DNA of 19,655 bases from CAG-791 sp963629395 (GCA_963629395.1 CAVGIV010000055.1:1-19655); one strand, 5' to 3'; numbered from the stretch's first letter, positions 6,708-14,481 are shown. Notes: generated by a model not told the origin, from the sequence alone. Translations and numbers: made by a program.

Positions 6708-7478
6708 ATGAAAATTGATTTAAACTGTGACATGGGAGAAAGCTTCGGCAACTATAAGATCGGAATGGACCAGGATGTCGTGGCACACATTTCATCCGCA
6801 AATGTGGCCTGCGGCTTTCATGCATCGGACCCTCTTGTGATGGAGAAAACCGTAGCGGCCTGCAAGGCTGCAAAGGTTGCAGTCGGTGCACATCCCGGTT
6901 TTCCGGATCTTGTTGGCTTTGGCAGACGGAATCTGAAGGTTTCCGCGCCGGAGCTAAAGGCAATGATCATCTATCAGATTGGCGCATTGAAGGCCTTCTG
7001 CGCGGCCGCGGGTGTTCCGCTGCAGCACGTCAAGCCTCATGGAGCTATGTACAATATGGCAGGAAAGGATCCGGAAATGGCAGATGCCATTTGTGAGGGC
7101 ATCAAAGCGGTAGATCCGTCCCTGATTCTTCTGGGGCTTTCCGGATCGGAGCTGATCGAGGGAGCAAAGAGGGCCGGACTTCCCTTCGCAAGAGAGGTGT
7201 TCGCAGATCGTGCCTATGAGGAGGACGGATCATTGGTTGCACGGTCCAAGGAAGGTGCTGTAATCACGGATGAAGAGGAGGCCATTCGCCGCGTTGTTTC
7301 AATGGTAAAGGAGCATAAGGTGACCGCAATCACCGGAAAAGAGATAGAGGTTATTCCGGATTCCATCTGTCTGCACGGAGACAACCCGAAGGCTGTACTG
7401 TTCTCTGAGAGAATAAGAAAGACATTGGAAGCAGAGGGTGTGAATGTAGTGCCGATTAAGGAGGTAATTGCAGGATGA
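6708..7478 (+). CDS. pxpA: 5-oxoprolinase subunit A (LamB/YcsF family)
   Basis: Subunit of ATP-dependent 5-oxoprolinase, working with PxpB and PxpC in the cytosol to turn 5-oxoproline into glutamate. The 256 residues match the family length. Signatures are IDLNCDMGESFG at 3-14, ISSANVACGFHASDP at 28-42, VGAHPGFPDLVGFGRR at 59-74, VKPHGAMYN at 108-116 and ICLHGDNP near the C-terminus. The start follows GGAAGGA. Its TGA overlaps the next ATG (ATGA at 7475-7478), so translation is probably coupled to the DUF4392 gene. Its place between the two D-glutamate cyclase genes, not beside pxpBC, is the most telling feature of the locus. Confidence 0.95.
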   Translation: MKIDLNCDMGESFGNYKIGMDQDVVAHISSANVACGFHASDPLVMEKTVAACKAAKVAVGAHPGFPDLVGFGRRNLKVSAPELKAMIIYQIGALKAFCAAAGVPLQHVKPHGAMYNMAGKDPEMADAICEGIKAVDPSLILLGLSGSELIEGAKRAGLPFAREVFADRAYEEDGSLVARSKEGAVITDEEEAIRRVVSMVKEHKVTAITGKEIEVIPDSICLHGDNPKAVLFSERIRKTLEAEGVNVVPIKEVIAG

Positions 7479-8356
7479 GTGAGCAATTTATCAGCAAAGA
7501 CCTGGATGAAATCGTTCTTCGCTATACGCAGAGAGGAATGCATGTTTTAAGAGAGCACCAGGAAGAGAATCTGTGCGGAAGGGCTGCTAAGGAAATTCTT
7601 TCCTGGGAAAAGGGAACGGTCCTTCTGGCAACCGGCTTTTATGTAGCCGGATATGCCGAAACAGACGGACCGGCCGGAACAATGGTGGAGGCGAAGGCCT
7701 TGGAGGCACTGGGCTATCACCCGGTTGTGGTAACGGATTCCTTCTGCAGAGGATTCTTTGAAATGGAAGGAATCGATGTCGAGTACCTTCCTATGGATGC
7801 AGACGATGCAGCCTGCCTTGCTGTTGTAGACAAGTATAAGCCGGTCGGCATGATATCCATTGAGCGCTGCGGGAAAAATATAGAAGATGATTACGCCAAT
7901 ATGCGGGGGATCAGTATTCTGGAAAATACGGCACCGGTGGATCGTATATTTGAGCTTGTCGGACCGGATGCCGCAGAAGGGGAAAAGCGAGTCCGAACCA
8001 TCGGAGTTGGTGACGGCGGCAATGAAATCGGCATGGGAAATCTGGCAGATATTATTACGAAGGATCTGTCGCTGGTTCCCTGCCGGGTTCGCACAGACCT
8101 TCTGCTGACGGCCAGCGTTTCGAACTGGGGCGCCTACGGCATTGCCGCAGCGCTGGAGAGAGCAACCGAAAAGACTGTGTATTCCGTTATTGACGGGGTA
8201 CCGGTGGATCAAAAGGTAGAAAGCTACATTCAGGCAACCGTGGAGATCGGAAGCGTGGACGGGGTTACGCATGAGAGAGTGGCTCACGTTGACGGATATG
8301 AGGCACAGATCGAGCAGGAAATCCTGAAGGCACTGGCAGCTGCAGTGACGGAGTAA
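7475..8356 (+). CDS. D-glutamate cyclase, DUF4392 part
   Basis: A 293-residue soluble protein of the DUF4392 family, equivalent to the C-terminal region of mammalian D-glutamate cyclase. Conserved blocks are LLATGFYVAGYAETDGPAG (50-68), SIERCGKN...YANMRG (128-144), the glycine- and acid-rich TIGVGDGGNEIGMG (175-188), and SVSNWGAYGIAAAL (214-227). It overlaps pxpA by four bases, which suggests balanced synthesis. Together with the DUF1445 protein it would make 5-oxo-D-proline from D-glutamate, the apparent product entering (or escaping) the adjacent 5-oxoprolinase. Whether both halves are needed for activity in bacteria is unknown to me. About 300 bases without a gene follow, holding the liv regulatory region. 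Confidence 0.87.
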   Translation: MSEQFISKDLDEIVLRYTQRGMHVLREHQEENLCGRAAKEILSWEKGTVLLATGFYVAGYAETDGPAGTMVEAKALEALGYHPVVVTDSFCRGFFEMEGIDVEYLPMDADDAACLAVVDKYKPVGMISIERCGKNIEDDYANMRGISILENTAPVDRIFELVGPDAAEGEKRVRTIGVGDGGNEIGMGNLADIITKDLSLVPCRVRTDLLLTASVSNWGAYGIAAALERATEKTVYSVIDGVPVDQKVESYIQATVEIGSVDGVTHERVAHVDGYEAQIEQEILKALAAAVTE

Positions 8357-8426
8357 GGTGCTTGCGCTGCGAAGCAGCAATCGTCTTGGTATCCATGCAT
8401 ACAAAATACGCGAAATAAGCGATGTA

Positions 8427-8442
8427 TAATTGTATACAATTA
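8427..8442. promoter_or_regulatory. Palindromic operator upstream of liv operon
   Basis: TAATTGTATACAATTA is a perfect 16-bp palindrome. Its core TTGTATACAA resembles operators known for GntR-family regulators. It ends four bases before the proposed -35 box, a position suited to an activator or to steric repression. No regulator gene is in the window. Confidence 0.6.
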
Positions 8443-8445
8443 CTA

Positions 8446-8473
8446 TTGCGGCTTAAAAAAACCTGAATATAAT
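8446..8473 (+). promoter_or_regulatory. Probable sigma-70-type promoter of livJHMGF
   Basis: TTGCGG (8446-8451) is followed after 16 bases by a perfect TATAAT (8468-8473). Transcription would start near 8480, giving a leader of about 180 bases before livJ. The -35 box is weak (only TTG matches consensus), which suits a promoter needing an activator at the adjacent palindrome. Confidence 0.55.
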
Positions 8474-8485
8474 AAAGCTTACATT

Positions 8486-8601
8486 ACAAAGAGGTGATGG
8501 CAGGGAAACCTGTCGATCACCTCTTTGTGTTTCCTCCGAATACGGCAAAGGCGTCGGACATTCAGATACTGGGTGTCGGGCGCTTTTTCTGTATCCGGAG
8601 G
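8486..8601 (+). promoter_or_regulatory. Structured leader of the liv operon, possible attenuator
   Basis: The first hairpin has a 13-bp perfect stem (ACAAAGAGGTGAT, 8486-8498, with ATCACCTCTTTGT, 8516-8528) plus inner CAGG/CCTG pairs, only a few bases from the predicted transcript start. A second structure pairs 8533-8545 with 8589-8601 (CCTCCGAATACGG with CTGTATCCGGAGG). Inside it lies a terminator-like hairpin, 8551-8560 with 8574-8583, followed by TTTTT at 8584-8588. The outer pairing includes GGAGG of the leader and could compete with the inner one. No known riboswitch or T-box motif was recognised. Confidence 0.5.
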
Positions 8602-8659
8602 AAGAGAACACGGTGATAGCAGCGAATCGCCGGAAACAAGTCATATGGAGGACACTATT

Positions 8660-9901
8660 ATGAAAAAGAGAATTTTAAGCGCGTTACTGGCTGGAGTTAC
8701 CGCATTGTCGATGGCTGCCTGCGGCTCCACCACCACATCCTCTTCTTCCTCTGCATCCTCGGAAGCATCGGAAGAGACAGCAGAAGCTGCGGAGAGCACT
8801 TCCTCCGGCGATACGATTAAAATCGGAACCATTGCTCCTAAGACTGGAGCGTATGCTTCCTTTGGCAGTGCTGCAACCAACGGCGCAACCCTTGCAGTAA
8901 AGGAAATCAATGAGGCCGGCGGCATTGACGGCAAGCAGGTTGAGCTCATCACTACCGATGACCAGTCGGATCCTACGGAGTGCCTGAATGCCTTTAACTC
9001 CCTGGTATCAGAGGGTGTAGGACTGGTTGTTGGCTCTGTAACCTCCGGCTGCACCAGCGCAATTACCGGTGCAGCAAATGAGGAAGGCATTGTAATGATC
9101 ACGCCTTCTGCTACAGCAGATTCCATTACGACTGCAGATGATTATGTATTCCGCGCCTGCTATGCAGATTCCTTTCAGGGAGCCATTGCAGCTGCCTATG
9201 CAAAGCAGTCCGGATACACCAGTGTCGGCGTTGTGTACTGCGCAGCTGATACGTATTCCAAGGGTCTGTACGATTCCTTCTCTGCAGCCTGCGAGAAGTA
9301 CGGCGTAAGCGTAGATGCAGTAGAGTCCACCGCATCCATGGATGTGCAGGATTATACAAACCAGTTTGCTTCGATGGTGAAGGCTGGTGTTGAACTGGTT
9401 TACTGCCCGTACTACTACGATGTAATCGGACCTTACCTCGTAACACAGGCGCGTGCAGCAGGCTATGACGGAATCATCATGGGTGCTGACGGTTATGACG
9501 GATCCCTGGATTACACAGTTGACGGTGCAGATCTCAACGCCTTCAACAAGGTTTACTGGACGAACCACTTCGATTCCTCGGATACATCAGAGGTTGTACA
9601 GAACTTCGTTAAGGCATATGAGGCAGAGTACAATGAGACACCCATCTGCTTCGCAGCTCTGGCCTATGACTGCGTATACATGTACAAGGACGCGATCGAG
9701 AGAGCAGGCAGCAGTGATCCTTCCGCTGTTCGCGATGCACTGGCAGATACTTCTGCAACATATACCTGCGTAACGGGTACCTTCTCGCTGGATGAGACAG
9801 GAACACCTTCCAAGGGTGCATCCATCATTTCCTTCGTATCGGACGGCACCACCGTTTCCTCTGAGCTTCTGGACGTTGTAACCAGCCTGCCTGAGGAATA
9901 A
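8660..9901 (+). CDS. livJ: LIV-type ABC transporter substrate-binding lipoprotein
   Basis: Extracytoplasmic solute receptor of a branched-chain-amino-acid-type importer, 413 residues. The ATG at 8660 has GGAGG upstream and starts a lipoprotein signal (MKKRILSALLAGV...SMAAC) with lipid-bearing Cys21. A Ser/Glu-rich linker follows (about 22-48), then the type I periplasmic-binding fold starting IKIGTIAPKTGAYASFG. GSVTSGCTSAITGAANEEGI and PSATAD correspond to the ligand-binding region of LivJ. The frame is open upstream to 8525, but that part is leader RNA structure. The ligand is not certain: the family takes Leu/Ile/Val and also other amino acids, amides and urea. The D-Glu/5-oxoproline genes immediately upstream make related compounds worth testing. 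Confidence 0.9.
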   Translation: MKKRILSALLAGVTALSMAACGSTTTSSSSSASSEASEETAEAAESTSSGDTIKIGTIAPKTGAYASFGSAATNGATLAVKEINEAGGIDGKQVELITTDDQSDPTECLNAFNSLVSEGVGLVVGSVTSGCTSAITGAANEEGIVMITPSATADSITTADDYVFRACYADSFQGAIAAAYAKQSGYTSVGVVYCAADTYSKGLYDSFSAACEKYGVSVDAVESTASMDVQDYTNQFASMVKAGVELVYCPYYYDVIGPYLVTQARAAGYDGIIMGADGYDGSLDYTVDGADLNAFNKVYWTNHFDSSDTSEVVQNFVKAYEAEYNETPICFAALAYDCVYMYKDAIERAGSSDPSAVRDALADTSATYTCVTGTFSLDETGTPSKGASIISFVSDGTTVSSELLDVVTSLPEE

Positions 9902-9935
9902 AGCAAGGAAGAGAAAGTAAAGCTCTGATAAGACA

Positions 9936-9976
9936 CCGGTTTCGGACAAGGGAAAGCTTCCAATGTCCGAAACCGG
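9936..9976 (+). promoter_or_regulatory. livJ-livH intercistronic stem-loop
   Basis: A 13-bp perfect stem (CCGGTTTCGGACA, 9936-9948, with TGTCCGAAACCGG, 9964-9976) has a 15-base loop and starts 34 bases after the livJ stop. The following ATTTAT is too poor in T for a strong terminator. Such structures often let the binding-protein mRNA accumulate above that of the membrane genes, by 3' stabilisation or partial termination. Confidence 0.65.
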
Positions 9977-10094
9977 ATTTATCGCATCATCGGATCCTGA
10001 GACACAAAGGGAACCGGCAAGGTGTTCAAAGCATCAGCAAACAAGAGAAGCAAGAGAAATCGGTAATAGAATTCTACGAAGAAAGAGTGAAGGC

Positions 10095-10991
10095 ATGAGC
10101 ACATTTATTCAGACACTGATCGTCGGGCTCCGACTCGGCAGCATCTATGCACTGATCGCACTTGGCTACACGATGGTCTACGGTATCATCCGTCTGATCA
10201 ATTTCGCTCACGGCGATTTCATCATGGTGGGCGGCTACGCCATTATTTTTACTACCCCGATCATGACAGCACTGGGACTTCCAATCTGGCTTTCTGTTAT
10301 ACCGGCCATCGTAATTTGCGCGTTGGTAGGTATGGGAACAGAAATCATCGCTTATCGTCCTGTACGCAAGAAAGGGACCGCAATGACAGCACTGATTACT
10401 GCCATTGCGGTGTCTCTCATGCTCGAGAACCTCGCACAGGCCATTCCTGCCATCGGACCGAACCCGAAGGTGGCCAGCCAGATTTTCCCGGCAAGCGGCA
10501 TTACCATCGGTTCGGTTACTATGGAGTGGGCAACCATTCTTACGATTGTGATCGGTGCGCTTGTGATGCTGGCTTTGTACATGTTCACACAGAAGACAAA
10601 GCTCGGACGGGCTATGCGGTGTGTTTCGGAGGATAAGGAAGCGGCAACCCTGATGGGGATCAACGTAAACCGCACCATTATTCTGACCTTCGCAATTGGC
10701 TCCGGACTTTCCGCGGTAGCAGCACTGATGTACATGTCGCAGTATCCGAAAATCTACACGACAATGGGATCCCTTTTAGGTCTGAAGGCCTTTGTTGCAG
10801 CGGTTCTTGGCGGTATCGGAATTCTTCCGGGAGCAATGATCGGAGGAATTGTAATCGGGCTGGTGGAATCGTTTACAACGACCTACGTGAGCTCGAGCCT
10901 TGCCGATGCCTTCGTGTTCCTGATTCTCATTGTCGTTCTTATTCTGAAGCCGGCCGGACTGCTCGGCAAAAACGTGGGAGAAAAGGTTTAA
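10095..10991 (+). CDS. livH: LIV-type ABC transporter permease LivH
   Basis: Integral membrane subunit of the branched-chain amino-acid-type importer, 298 residues with about eight hydrophobic segments. The start block FIQTLIVGLRLGSIYALIALGYTMVYGI, then LINFAHGDF at 34-42, are classic LivH. The cytoplasmic coupling region is KTKLGRAMRCVSEDKEAATLMGI. The frame is open from 9963, but that ATG lies inside the intercistronic stem and its extra 44 residues are not LivH-like. ATG 10095 gives the normal N-terminus. Its ribosome site (GTGAAGG) is modest and close, compatible with lower synthesis than livJ. livM follows 21 bases later. Confidence 0.93.
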   Translation: MSTFIQTLIVGLRLGSIYALIALGYTMVYGIIRLINFAHGDFIMVGGYAIIFTTPIMTALGLPIWLSVIPAIVICALVGMGTEIIAYRPVRKKGTAMTALITAIAVSLMLENLAQAIPAIGPNPKVASQIFPASGITIGSVTMEWATILTIVIGALVMLALYMFTQKTKLGRAMRCVSEDKEAATLMGINVNRTIILTFAIGSGLSAVAALMYMSQYPKIYTTMGSLLGLKAFVAAVLGGIGILPGAMIGGIVIGLVESFTTTYVSSSLADAFVFLILIVVLILKPAGLLGKNVGEKV

Positions 10992-11012
10992 AGGGCGCAG
11001 GGAGAGTATGTT

Positions 11013-12167
11013 ATGAAATTTAAATCACAAACAGCCAAAGGCTATCTGATCAATACCATTGTTACTGCGGTTTTGTTTCTTCTGCTCAGCATAATCAGTT
11101 CGTCTCCTGCAGGACAGGGTGACTTCTTCAAGCTGATACTGACGCCGAATCTGTGGCAGTGCTGCTACCTGGTTCTTTTGGCAGCGTCCCTGAACCTTGT
11201 ACTTGGATTTCTGGGACAGCTTTCTCTTGGTCACTGCGGATTTATGGCAGTTGGTGCTTATACAGCGGCACTGATTTCGCTGGCACTGCAGCGAGCGGGT
11301 GTGTACGAAGAAAAATCCGGCATCGGATTCACACTGATCCTGTTCCTGTGCATTCTGGCCGCCGGACTGCTGGCAGCAGTGATCGGCTTTGTAGTCGGCA
11401 TTCCTGCGTTGCGTCTGAAGGGTGATTACCTGGCTATTATCACGCTTGGCTTTGGAATGATCATCGTCAATATTATCAACAACCTTCCCTTTGCCGGACA
11501 GAACGGCCTGGAGCAGGGAAGTGCTGCCGCATCCCTGTACGCTAACGGCCTGGGCTTTGGTACAAAGACCAAGGTTGAATATCTGTGGGCAGGCGTACTG
11601 GTTACCATCGTGGGCGTTACGATGATGTTCATGTTCGTTCGTTCCAAGTACGGACGTGCCATCAAGGCCATTCGTGATGATGAAATTGCAGCGTCGGCAT
11701 CCGGCATCAATACCTCGCATTATAAGGTGCTGACATTTACTTACTCGGCATTTTTTGCCGGTGTCGCCGGTGCGCTGTATGCATGCACCAACCAGACACT
11801 GTCGACGTCTTCCTTTGCATTTACGAACGGCGGCATTCTGAATTCTACCTTCGTTGTCGTCATGGTCGTGCTGGGCGGCATGGGCTCTCTGACAGGTTCC
11901 GTTGTTGCGGCAATCATCATGTTTTTCGTGAACTATGAAATCAAGAACGGCGCATGGGTAAAGGCACTGCCGAGTGGTCTGCAGGGAGTATTTACCTATC
12001 CGATGCTGGTATATGCTGTTGTTCTGGTTGTCATTATTATCTTCCGGCCGAGAGGAATTTTCGGGACCTATGAATTCTCCCTGGTAAATCTTCGCAGTGA
12101 TATTCGCAGCTGGAAGGAGAAGAAGGCGCAGGAAAAGGCAGAGAAGGCAGGAGATGCCAAGGCATAA
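11013..12167 (+). CDS. livM: LIV-type ABC transporter permease LivM
   Basis: Second membrane subunit, pairing with LivH, 384 residues. Multiple hydrophobic helices are visible. The family motif GFLGQLSLGHCGFMAVGAYTAAL is at about 65-87, LRLKGDYLAIITLGF follows, and KYGRAIKAIRDDEIAASASGI is the coupling region that touches LivG/LivF. The C-terminus ends in a charged KKAQEKAEKAGDAKA-like tail outside the conserved domain. The start has GGGAGAG eight or so bases upstream. It lies in the middle of the liv operon with 20 bases to livG. Confidence 0.93.
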   Translation: MKFKSQTAKGYLINTIVTAVLFLLLSIISSSPAGQGDFFKLILTPNLWQCCYLVLLAASLNLVLGFLGQLSLGHCGFMAVGAYTAALISLALQRAGVYEEKSGIGFTLILFLCILAAGLLAAVIGFVVGIPALRLKGDYLAIITLGFGMIIVNIINNLPFAGQNGLEQGSAAASLYANGLGFGTKTKVEYLWAGVLVTIVGVTMMFMFVRSKYGRAIKAIRDDEIAASASGINTSHYKVLTFTYSAFFAGVAGALYACTNQTLSTSSFAFTNGGILNSTFVVVMVVLGGMGSLTGSVVAAIIMFFVNYEIKNGAWVKALPSGLQGVFTYPMLVYAVVLVVIIIFRPRGIFGTYEFSLVNLRSDIRSWKEKKAQEKAEKAGDAKA

Positions 12168-12186
12168 GCGGCAGGAGGGAAATGAG

Positions 12187-12978
12187 ATGAGCAAAGAGAT
12201 AGCAAACCGTGAAGGTCAGACTCCCGTCCTGGAAACGCGCGGACTGGGGATTACCTTTGGCGGACTGAAGGCAGTGACAGACTTTAATATTAAGATCTAT
12301 GAAGGAGAGCTGGTTGGTCTGATCGGACCGAACGGAGCCGGAAAGACCACTGTTTTCAATATGCTGACAGGTGTGTATGAGCCTACAGATGGTTCGGTGC
12401 TTCTAAACGGGCAGCTCCTGAACGGCAAGAAGACCTACCAGTTCGTAGAGGCCGGTATTGCCAGAACCTTCCAGAATATTCGTCTGTTTCACGATATGAC
12501 GGTGCTTGACAATGTAAAGGCTGCATTTACGAAGGATATTTCCTACGGTCTTGTTGCAGCAACCTTCCGTACGAAGGCATTCTGGAAGACGGAAAACGAG
12601 ATCACGCAGAAGGCCATTGATCTGTTAAAGATATTCCATCTGGATGACAAGAAGGACTGGCTTGCCTCCAATCTTCCCTATGGTCAGCAGAGAAAGCTTG
12701 AGATTGCAAGAGCACTGGCGACGAATATGAAGCTGCTGCTGTTGGATGAGCCGGCAGCCGGCATGAATCCGACAGAGACAGAGGATCTGATGAACTGCAT
12801 TAACACCATCCGTGACCGTTTCGGCATTGCCATTCTCCTGATTGAGCATGATATGTCTCTGGTTATGAATGTATGTGAGCGCATAAAGGTTATCGACTAC
12901 GGCAAAACCATTGCAGAGGGACTGCCGGAGGAGATTGCAAGCAATCCGCAGGTAATCGCGGCCTATCTTGGTGCGTAA
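12187..12978 (+). CDS. livG: LIV-type ABC transporter ATPase LivG
   Basis: Cytosolic ATPase of the importer, 263 residues. Walker A is GPNGAGKT (47-54) and Walker B LLLLDEPAAG (183-192) with catalytic E188. The variant signature LPYGQQRKLEIARAL (163-177) and switch H221 (IEHDMSLVM) are typical for LivG. ATG 12187 is used because GGAGG lies about eight bases upstream. The frame is open back to 12097, but that region is the 3' end of livM read in another frame. livF starts 15 bases after its stop. Confidence 0.94.
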   Translation: MSKEIANREGQTPVLETRGLGITFGGLKAVTDFNIKIYEGELVGLIGPNGAGKTTVFNMLTGVYEPTDGSVLLNGQLLNGKKTYQFVEAGIARTFQNIRLFHDMTVLDNVKAAFTKDISYGLVAATFRTKAFWKTENEITQKAIDLLKIFHLDDKKDWLASNLPYGQQRKLEIARALATNMKLLLLDEPAAGMNPTETEDLMNCINTIRDRFGIAILLIEHDMSLVMNVCERIKVIDYGKTIAEGLPEEIASNPQVIAAYLGA

Positions 12979-12993
12979 GGGAGGAGACATCGT

Positions 12994-13698
12994 ATGCTGG
13001 AAATTAAGGATTTGAACGTATATTACGGTGCAGTGCACGCCATCAAGGGGATTTCTCTGCAGGTAAAGGACGGAGAGCTTGTATCCTTGATCGGCGCCAA
13101 CGGAGCCGGCAAAACAACGACACTCCATACCATTACCGGTCTGATCCCTGCAGCATCCGGCGAGATTCTGCTGGACGGAAAGAATCTGCAGAAGACACCT
13201 GCCAGCAACATCATTCGCATGGGGCTCTCACATGTGCCGGAGGGACGTCATGTTTTTGCCAGGATGACGGTAGAGGAAAACCTGCACATGGGTGCCTATA
13301 TCGAGAATGACCGCAAGAAGATTGCGGACAATCTGGAAATGGTATATGCCCATTTCCCTCGCTTGAAGGAGCGCCGCCGCCAGCTGGCCGGTACGCTTTC
13401 CGGCGGTGAGCAGCAGATGCTCGCGACAGGAAGGGCGCTCATGACGGGGCCGAAAATGGTACTGATGGATGAGCCGTCCATGGGCCTTTCTCCGCTGCTG
13501 GTTAAGGAAATTTTTGCTATCATTGAAGAGCTTCATAAGAGCGGAATCACAATACTTCTGGTGGAGCAGAATGCGAAGATGGCACTGTCCATTTCGGATC
13601 GTGCGTACGTTCTGGAGACAGGCAAAATCGCCATGGAGGGAACGGCAAAGGAGCTTGCAGAGGATGACCGGGTGCGGAAGGCTTACCTTGGCGCATAA
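12994..13698 (+). CDS. livF: LIV-type ABC transporter ATPase LivF
   Basis: Second ATPase of the importer, 234 residues, forming a heterodimer with LivG. Walker A is GANGAGKT (34-41), signature LSGGEQQMLATGRAL (135-149), Walker B MVLMDEPSMGL (155-165). The switch position reads VEQNA with Gln192, normal for LivF. GRHVFARMTVEENLHMGAY is the family's Q-loop vicinity. The start is preceded by GGGAGGAG. It is the last gene of the liv operon. A weak hairpin follows, and the kinase-like gene starts 97 bases on, so read-through is possible. Confidence 0.94.
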   Translation: MLEIKDLNVYYGAVHAIKGISLQVKDGELVSLIGANGAGKTTTLHTITGLIPAASGEILLDGKNLQKTPASNIIRMGLSHVPEGRHVFARMTVEENLHMGAYIENDRKKIADNLEMVYAHFPRLKERRRQLAGTLSGGEQQMLATGRALMTGPKMVLMDEPSMGLSPLLVKEIFAIIEELHKSGITILLVEQNAKMALSISDRAYVLETGKIAMEGTAKELAEDDRVRKAYLGA

Positions 13699-13730
13699 GC
13701 TGCGGAAACGCTGATTACAGCGTTTTCAGC
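13699..13730 (+). terminator. Weak hairpin after livF, possible terminator
   Basis: AAACGCTG and CAGCGTTT pair around ATTA, extended by GCTG/CAGC with a small bulge. The stem begins right after the livF stop. No T-run follows, so termination would be weak at best. Confidence 0.3.
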
Positions 13731-13795
13731 TCCGGATTTGCGCATAGAAGCAGCAAATCCCATATGCAGCAAGGGCTTTGGACGAGGACTTTGAG

Positions 13796-14446
13796 ATGAA
13801 GAAAAACTATGTGATTGCGATTGCAAGAGAAAAAGGAAGCGGCGGAACCAGAATTGCAAAGGAGCTGTCGAAGCGGCTTGGGATTCCCTACTACGACAGA
13901 GATCTGCTGCGCAGGGCCTCGGATGTGTCCGGAATCAATGAAGAGCTGTTCGGTGCGGCGGACGAGCGGATTGGATTCCGGGAAATGATGAGTGCTGCTG
14001 AGAAGGTTTATAACGGAGAAATCCTTCCTCCGGACTCCAATGATTACGTTTCTACACGGAATCTCTTCAGCTTTCAGGCGAAGGTTATCAAGGAAATGGC
14101 ACAGACAGAAAGCTGCATCATCATCGGGAGGTGTGCCGACTATCTGCTCTCAGACAAGGACAATGTGCTGCGGGTATTCATCCATGCGCCGGTGGAGTAT
14201 CGAAGAGAGCGGGTTAAGCACGATAATCTGGGCATGTCAGACCGCGAAATAAACAAGCGGATTCGCGATTGTGACAAACGCCGCAGTGAGTATTATCATT
14301 ACTACACGGGAGATGACTGGAAGGATGTCACGCATGAAGACATCTCGCTGGATTCGTATCGGTACGGCATTGATGGGTGCGTTGACAGAATCATCGCAGC
14401 AATTCCGTTGTTCCTTGGAATTGAAGTAGAAGATAAGGGCAAATAA
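13796..14446 (+). CDS. Cytidylate kinase-like family P-loop protein
   Basis: A 216-residue soluble protein of the cytidylate-kinase-like group, related to CMP kinase but not the canonical Cmk. The N-terminal nucleotide-binding block reads IAREKGSGGTRIAKELSKRLG (8-28), followed by IPYYDRDLL. A second conserved block is SCIIIGRCADYLL in the middle, then an arginine-rich lid region (EYRRERV, KRIRDCDKRRSEYY). The ATG at 13796 has GAGG eight bases upstream; the in-frame TTG at 13778 has no good site. Its substrate is not known. It sits between livF and an aminotransferase gene without a clear terminator, but a functional link to amino-acid metabolism is not evident. Confidence 0.8.
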   Translation: MKKNYVIAIAREKGSGGTRIAKELSKRLGIPYYDRDLLRRASDVSGINEELFGAADERIGFREMMSAAEKVYNGEILPPDSNDYVSTRNLFSFQAKVIKEMAQTESCIIIGRCADYLLSDKDNVLRVFIHAPVEYRRERVKHDNLGMSDREINKRIRDCDKRRSEYYHYYTGDDWKDVTHEDISLDSYRYGIDGCVDRIIAAIPLFLGIEVEDKGK

Positions 14447-14455
14447 CAGATCGTG

Positions 14456-14481
14456 GACAGAGCCATTTATGTGGCTCTGTC
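14456..14481 (+). terminator. Hairpin between kinase-like gene and aminotransferase
   Basis: A 10-bp perfect stem (GACAGAGCCA, 14456-14465, with TGGCTCTGTC, 14472-14481) and a six-base loop start nine bases after the stop. The tail TCTGTG is only partly T-rich, so this may be a weak terminator or an mRNA-stabilising stem. Confidence 0.4.

Noticed and set aside
9963..10094. ATG 9963 as the livH start
   Set aside because: It sits in the 3' part of the intercistronic stem-loop, and the added residues are unlike any LivH N-terminus.
11025..12194. 389-codon minus-strand open frame opposite livM
   Set aside because: It is Cys/Gln/Arg-rich without any family pattern, and livM on the plus strand is clear.
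12487..12500. TGTTTCACGA inside livG as a second parS
   Set aside because: Only the left half matches; the right arm is absent.
13778..13795. TTG 13778 as the start of the kinase-like gene
   Set aside because: ATG 13796 has a well-spaced GAGG site and gives the usual family N-terminus.
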